Shown: in pieces, positions 7,202 through 9,623 of the stretch | Layout: each line of letters opens with the position of its first letter | Position numbering within the stretch: position 1 is the first letter of the stretch | Source: DASYSA01 sp036003885 | GTDB lineage: Bacteria > Acidobacteriota > Blastocatellia > UBA7656 | Reading direction: 5' to 3' | Assembly: GCA_036003885.1 (NCBI GenBank) | Contig: DASYSA010000643.1 | Coordinates: 1-9,623, forward strand | DNA length: 9,623 bases | The notes under the pieces: generated by a model | Database searches by the model: none | What the model was told of the DNA's origin: nothing | The model's input: only the letters and a program-made list of their open reading frames with translations | Translations under genes and position numbers: made by a program

Positions 7202-7290
7202 GCCTGACGCAAAGATTCACCGGGCCGGCGCGACGGCACTTGATCTTCCGTGAGCGCCTGTTGCGCCGGCTCTGGTGCAATCGGTAATCG
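7202..7290 (-). other. attC site H (degenerate outer boxes)
   Basis: The arms 7214-7231 and about 7263-7282 pair with an extra T (7271) and an extra C (7278), six bases apart, as in the other sites. The left box GCCTGAC (7202-7208) is an R' GTCAGGC, one base off GTTAGGC. The right box is poor: GTAATCG (7284-7290), and this DNA is still coding sequence of the VOC gene. The core is thus a genuine attC stem, while the R'' side seems to have been replaced by a fusion to the VOC gene. Confidence 0.7.
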
Positions 7291-7672
7291 CCTTCGTCAG
7301 GGCGATCGGCGTGATCTGCCACGATAGCCCCCACTTGTCCTTGCACCAACCGCACGCGCTCTCCTGGCCGCCGTTTCCGACGATCGCATTCCAGTACCGA
7401 TCCGTTTCGGCCTGGTCTGCCGTCGCGACCTGAAACGAGAAGGCTTCAGTGTGCTTGAACTCGGGTCCACCGTTGAGCCCAAGGCAGGGAATGCCCATTA
7501 CGGTAAACTCGACCGTCAACACATCCCCTTGCTTCCCCGACGGAAAGTATCCTGGCGCTCGATGCACCGCGCCGACTGATGAATTAGGAAAGGTTTCGGC
7601 ATAAAAGCGCGCCGCGTCCTCGGCGTCGCCATCGTACCATAGGCAAATCGTGTTCTTTGCTGGGTTCTCCAA
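7217..7672 (-). CDS. VOC/PhnB-like protein, C-terminus replaced by attC sequence
   Basis: This 151-aa product belongs to the PhnB / 3-demethylubiquinone-methyltransferase-like VOC family (PF06983). The signs are NTICLWYDGDAEDAARFYAETF at the start, then VEFTVMGIPCLGLNGG, a SFQVATADQAETDRYW helix, and CGWCKDKWGLSWQITP. Such proteins are small, often dimeric, with no fixed reaction. TTG at 7672 is the likely start, 7 nt after AAAGGAG. Family similarity stops at residue about 131 (ALTKAITD). The last 20 residues are encoded by the attC stem at 7214-7282 and have no family counterpart, so about 25-30 normal C-terminal residues are missing. Function is doubtful; the protein could still fold if the lost helix is dispensable. 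It starts about 43 bp after R' of site I. Confidence 0.75.
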   Translation of the reverse strand: MENPAKNTICLWYDGDAEDAARFYAETFPNSSVGAVHRAPGYFPSGKQGDVLTVEFTVMGIPCLGLNGGPEFKHTEAFSFQVATADQAETDRYWNAIVGNGGQESACGWCKDKWGLSWQITPIALTKAITDCTRAGATGAHGRSSAVAPAR

Positions 7673-7709
7673 ATCGATTCTCCTTTATTATGTCCAGCGG
7701 CTCTGAGCC

Positions 7710-7800
7710 GCCGAACGCCAAGGTCAACGGGCGCGGCGCGTAACACTCAGAGAATCCTGTTAACTCGCTCGCCGCGCTCTGTTGCACGCCTTAATTCGGC
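7710..7800 (-). other. attC site I
   Basis: The plus-strand boxes are GCCGAAC (7710-7716) and ATTCGGC (7794-7800); in cassette orientation R' is GTTCGGC and R'' is GCCGAAT. The arms, about 7723-7738 and 7772-7788, pair with an extra T and an extra C in the right arm and one G-T wobble. The loop repeats the TAACACTCA (7741-7749) and TGTTAAC (7758-7764) elements of site B. The R'' side, read as GCAGCCGAAT, is the exact complement of R' of site J. Confidence 0.8.
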
Positions 7801-7804
7801 TGCG

Positions 7805-8179
7805 TCATGGTTCGAGATCTTCGTTCTTCCACGTGGCCAAATCATCAACTGGTCTTGGGAGTCGTCCTTCCAACCATTCGGCGCATTGGTAGGGCAAAAA
7901 CTCGGGACTATCGCACTCAATCACCCAAGCCAAGAAATCGCGTGGACCGCCATTCAAGTACGACGGCGGCGAAACCGGTTTGAACACCGTGGGTAAACGC
8001 TCATCCAACGAAACGTAGTTGAGTACGTGTCCGAATTCCTGAACGACTCGCCAAGCGAGTTCATGATCGATATCTATCGCGAACTTCACCCACCACATTC
8101 CACCTTCAGTCCCTTTGCAGATGGGCCCACTTATCGCAGGTACGCTGCGGAGAAACATTTCAAGTGATGTGAAATCCAT
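7805..8179 (-). CDS. Hypothetical 124-aa cassette protein
   Basis: The ATG at 8179 is preceded by GAGGAAAG, a good ribosome-binding site. The product is acidic and rich in aromatic residues and prolines, with no signal peptide or membrane segment. Features are MWWVKFAIDIDHELAWRVVQ, a VFKPVSPPSYLNGG loop and a C-terminal CAEWLEGRLPRPVDD stretch, which together look like a compact alpha/beta domain. I do not recognise a named family; small cassette proteins of this sort are mostly uncharacterised, and an immunity-type role is possible but unsupported. The stop is 4 bp from R'' of site I and the start is 20 bp from R' of site J, so the gene fills its 484-bp cassette. Confidence 0.8.
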   Translation of the reverse strand: MDFTSLEMFLRSVPAISGPICKGTEGGMWWVKFAIDIDHELAWRVVQEFGHVLNYVSLDERLPTVFKPVSPPSYLNGGPRDFLAWVIECDSPEFLPYQCAEWLEGRLPRPVDDLATWKNEDLEP

Positions 8180-8193
8180 CTTTCCTCGAAGCA

Positions 8194-8261
8194 GCCGAAT
8201 GACAGCGTCACTGGGCCGCGCGTTGATCGCTTGCTCGGCTCCGGACCATCCGTTGTTAGAC
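8194..8261 (-). other. attC site J
   Basis: The plus-strand boxes are GCCGAAT (8194-8200) and GTTAGAC (8255-8261); in cassette orientation R' is ATTCGGC and R'' is GTCTAAC. The stem (about 8206-8221 with 8233-8250) keeps the CGGC-T-CC motif with the unpaired T, but its outer half is mismatched, so this site looks weaker than its neighbours. Both flanking boxes, extended to ten bases, are exact complements of the boxes of sites I and K. Confidence 0.75.
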
Positions 8262-8283
8262 GTGCGTTTGGATGCACAAACAT

Positions 8284-8904
8284 CTATCTGGGTAAGGTCA
8301 CATCCTTGAACGCCACATCATCAATCCATATCGCACCACTCGCCCTGATTCGCGCCGAGCCTCCGAAAGAGAGCTTTACCCTATTAGCACCTGGAAAGCT
8401 CTTTCTAATTTGCTCGCCACGAATCACAAAACTTTGGGATGTCCATTCAGAAGTCGGCTTCATTTGCCAGATGCCCGTGCTGCCGAGGGCAAATTCATCC
8501 TCTCCCCAAAAGATGGCAAGAAATGCGACCGTACTTGTCTGCGTTGTGTTCCTGTACCAAACAGAAATTTCATAGTCGTGGTCAGGATCAATGGGAATGA
8601 ACCTCGATGTGACCCAACTCAGATTAGACCCCTCTCCAATGTTCCTGATCGATAGTGCGTGATCATCGGTCCGTCCTCGCGCGGTCTTCCATCTGAATGT
8701 GCCCTCGCCCCGGCCTGCTATTTCCCATCCAACGGGGTAATCTTTTCCATCTTCAAATGACGGATTAGGTGCCAAGTTGAACTGTAAGCCGTTTCTCGAT
8801 CTGTCTTCTGCAATTTGTAGGTGTGCCTTCCTTGAAAATAGGCATAACAAAATTATTGCTGCTGACAGTGTAGTAAAGCCAACTCTTTTTAGTCTTTGAT
8901 TCAT
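8284..8904 (-). CDS. Secreted carbohydrate-binding-module-like protein
   Basis: The product has 206 residues. ATG at 8904 is chosen because it opens a plausible signal peptide (MNQRLKRVGF then TTLSAAIILLCLFS); the ribosome-binding site is weak. The mature part starts with NLAPNPSFEDG at 43-53 and PVGW at 57-60, the classic opening of CBM4/9-type and related galactose-binding-like jelly rolls. YEISVWYRN and a final AIWIDDVAFKD strand are also typical of that fold. It would bind a sugar or other surface ligand outside the cytoplasm; no catalytic domain is attached. It occupies a 746-bp cassette between sites J and K, with the stop about 23 bp from R''. Confidence 0.8.
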   Translation of the reverse strand: MNQRLKRVGFTTLSAAIILLCLFSRKAHLQIAEDRSRNGLQFNLAPNPSFEDGKDYPVGWEIAGRGEGTFRWKTARGRTDDHALSIRNIGEGSNLSWVTSRFIPIDPDHDYEISVWYRNTTQTSTVAFLAIFWGEDEFALGSTGIWQMKPTSEWTSQSFVIRGEQIRKSFPGANRVKLSFGGSARIRASGAIWIDDVAFKDVTLPR

Positions 8905-8939
8905 TACTTTTACAATCACTGCAACTACGCACCCTTCAC

Positions 8940-9002
8940 GTCTAACGCTCCGCATCACCGTGCCGCGTAGTTTGCGGCTACGGTGCATGCGGCGGGTTCG
9001 GC
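8940..9002 (-). other. attC site K
   Basis: The plus-strand boxes are GTCTAAC (8940-8946) and GTTCGGC (8996-9002); in cassette orientation R' is GTTAGAC and R'' is GCCGAAC. The core differs from that of site C by one base over about 44, including the same unpaired T and C. R' extended to GTTAGACGTG is complementary to R'' of site J over ten bases, and R'' is complementary to R' of site L. Confidence 0.85.
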
Positions 9003-9087
9003 GCCGACCGCCACGATCTGTTGATAGGACGATTCCGCCTCTTGTTGAAACGTCACGCGACATTGCTTCGCCAACATCGATTCGGAC

Positions 9088-9360
9088 TCAAAAGCCTTGA
9101 ACGAAGATGAACGTAACCCACAAAAATGCCAACAGTGCCAGGAATGATTGCCAACGCGGTAAGGTGATGAGGCCAAGCAACAGGGTTGACAAGGTAAGGA
9201 CGAGTCCAAGGAGATTCAAAACGGGCGGCGTGTGCTCGATGTAAGTAGAATTCTCAAACTTGACGTAGCGGACATGTAGGAACCACTGGCCGGCAAAGAT
9301 AATAGACCCACTGAAGAGTGCCACCCATTGGGCTTTGTCCCTAAACACTTTGAAGGTCAT
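9088..9360 (-). CDS. Small integral membrane protein
   Basis: The 90-aa product has about three hydrophobic segments: residues 12-28 (VALFSGSIIFAGQWF), 47-66 (LNLLGLVLTLSTLLLGLI) and 70-88 (SFLALLAFLWVTFIFVQ). It is expected in the inner membrane. ATG at 9360 is the only sensible start; the upstream sequence has no strong ribosome-binding site. I do not recognise a family. The gene lies alone in a 488-bp cassette (8946-9433) between sites K and L, with about 73 bp upstream and 85 bp downstream to the boxes. Small membrane proteins of unknown role are frequent integron cargo. Confidence 0.75.
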   Translation of the reverse strand: MTFKVFRDKAQWVALFSGSIIFAGQWFLHVRYVKFENSTYIEHTPPVLNLLGLVLTLSTLLLGLITLPRWQSFLALLAFLWVTFIFVQGF

Positions 9361-9427
9361 GCAGAATCACCAGAGTCCTGACTTAAGGATCAATCACTTT
9401 GTCTCCCAAGCTATCAACACACAAACC

Positions 9428-9524
9428 GCCGAACGACTAAGCTCACCTGCCAGAGGGGCGCGGGGAGCTGTGAACACTGAAAGCGCTACGTGCCCGGCCG
9501 GTCAGGTGCAGCGCCTGGTTCGGC
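9428..9524 (-). other. attC site L
   Basis: The boxes are perfectly complementary: GCCGAAC (9428-9434) and GTTCGGC (9518-9524). The inner arms, 9441-9451 (GCTCACCTGCC) and about 9499-9512, pair with an extra T and an extra C six bases apart on the right arm. The C-terminus and stop codon of the upstream methyltransferase-like gene lie inside the site. Confidence 0.8.
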
Positions 9525-9623
9525 CGGCACCCGATCCCGGCGAGCGACGCCAAGCCACCGCGGGACTCGCGCCTTGTACTGGCGGTAGACGTCACCGAAC
9601 TTCGCCTCCAGCGCTCGCTCCTC
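9486..9623 (-). CDS. Isoprenylcysteine carboxyl methyltransferase-like protein, C-terminal end
   Basis: Only the last 45 residues are in the window. EERALEAKFGDVYRQYKARVPRW is close to the cytoplasmic C-terminal signature of bacterial ICMT/phospholipid-methyltransferase-like membrane proteins (E-LE-FG--Y--Y---VPRW), which use S-adenosylmethionine. The remaining tail, from about residue 34 of the visible part, is encoded by attC site L and ends at TAG 9488-9486. The tail is Pro/Arg-rich and probably not part of the conserved fold. Membrane segments would lie upstream, outside the window. The family call rests on one short motif. Confidence 0.65.
   Translation of the reverse strand, partial: EERALEAKFGDVYRQYKARVPRWLGVARRDRVPAEPGAAPDRPGT

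Larger units (their letters stand above)
572..9524 (-). mobile_element. Integron gene-cassette array (partial, no integrase in window)
   Basis: Eight attC-like sites alternate with short genes that all lie on the minus strand, start just after an R' box and stop just before an R'' box. That is the canonical cassette layout. The best-bounded cassettes, using the G|TT crossover, are 578-1593 (protease), 7716-8199 (124-aa protein), 8200-8945 (CBM-like protein) and 8946-9433 (membrane protein). The centre of the array, about 3300-7200, is poorly delimited: it holds a large VWFA gene and degenerate hairpins rather than clean sites. Neither intI nor attI is visible; given the orientation they would be to the right of 9623. 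The window shows the site structure and gene polarity. That the array was built by an integron integrase is inferred. Confidence 0.8.

Noticed and set aside
3236..9002. REP/BIME-type intergenic repeat for sites C and K
   Set aside because: The asymmetric unpaired T and C, and the box complementarity between sites J, K and L, fit attC better than a simple REP palindrome.
572..9524. Reading the attC sites in plus orientation
   Set aside because: The plus-strand right boxes look more like GTTRRRY, but all genes would then be backwards in their cassettes and the extrahelical bases would be on the wrong (R') side. The minus orientation satisfies both.
1..9623. CRISPR arrays, tRNA or rRNA genes
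   Set aside because: No regularly spaced direct repeats and no cloverleaf or rRNA-like stretches were seen; the repeated elements are the palindromic sites at irregular spacing.

Overview
This window reads as a stretch of integron gene-cassette array, with all supported genes on the minus strand. The evidence is a set of eight attC-type recombination sites (about 63-109 bp each) at 572-680, 1588-1677, 3236-3298, 7202-7290, 7710-7800, 8194-8261, 8940-9002 and 9428-9524. Each is an imperfect palindrome with GTT/AAC outer boxes. In most, one arm carries two unpaired bases (T, then C six bases on, read on the plus strand), which is the extrahelical-base signature of attC. Several neighbouring sites are tied together by complementary boxes: the R' box that opens a cassette is the reverse complement of the R'' box that closes the same cassette (for example GTTAGGTGCC at 1594 with GGCACCTAAC at 683). 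No integrase is in the window. Because the cassettes read leftward, any intI/attI would lie beyond position 9623; otherwise this is a cluster of attC sites lacking an integrase.

Layout from right to left, in the direction of transcription: (1) the C-terminus of an isoprenylcysteine carboxyl methyltransferase-like protein whose stop lies inside an attC site (9623-9486); (2) a 90-aa membrane protein (9360-9088); (3) a secreted carbohydrate-binding-module-like protein (8904-8284); (4) a 124-aa protein of unknown function (8179-7805); (5) a 3'-truncated VOC/PhnB-like protein (7672-7217); (6) a signal-peptide-bearing alpha/beta hydrolase broken by about three frameshifts and cut off at a 35-bp-arm hairpin (7169-6562); (7) a structured, gene-free stretch (about 6085-6570); (8) a 744-aa VWFA protein of the acidobacterial TIGR03436 type (6084-3850); (9) a 102-aa protein with a probably missing N-terminus (3618-3310); (10) an exported M23-like protein (3108-2032); (11) a probably frameshifted small membrane protein (2018-1684); (12) a trypsin-like serine protease with an intact triad (1576-779); (13) the N-terminal part of a Tat/Sec-exported ABC-transporter substrate-binding protein (549-1).

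The VWFA family points to Acidobacteriota, and the high-GC, attC-rich context with frequent signal peptides suits a soil bacterium. This is inference from one gene family, and cassette cargo may be foreign. The cassettes do not form a metabolic pathway. They are independent cargo, biased toward exported, membrane and hypothetical proteins as usual for sedentary integrons. Decay is strongest in the middle (6100-7300), where the recombination sites are degenerate and two genes are truncated right at a site.
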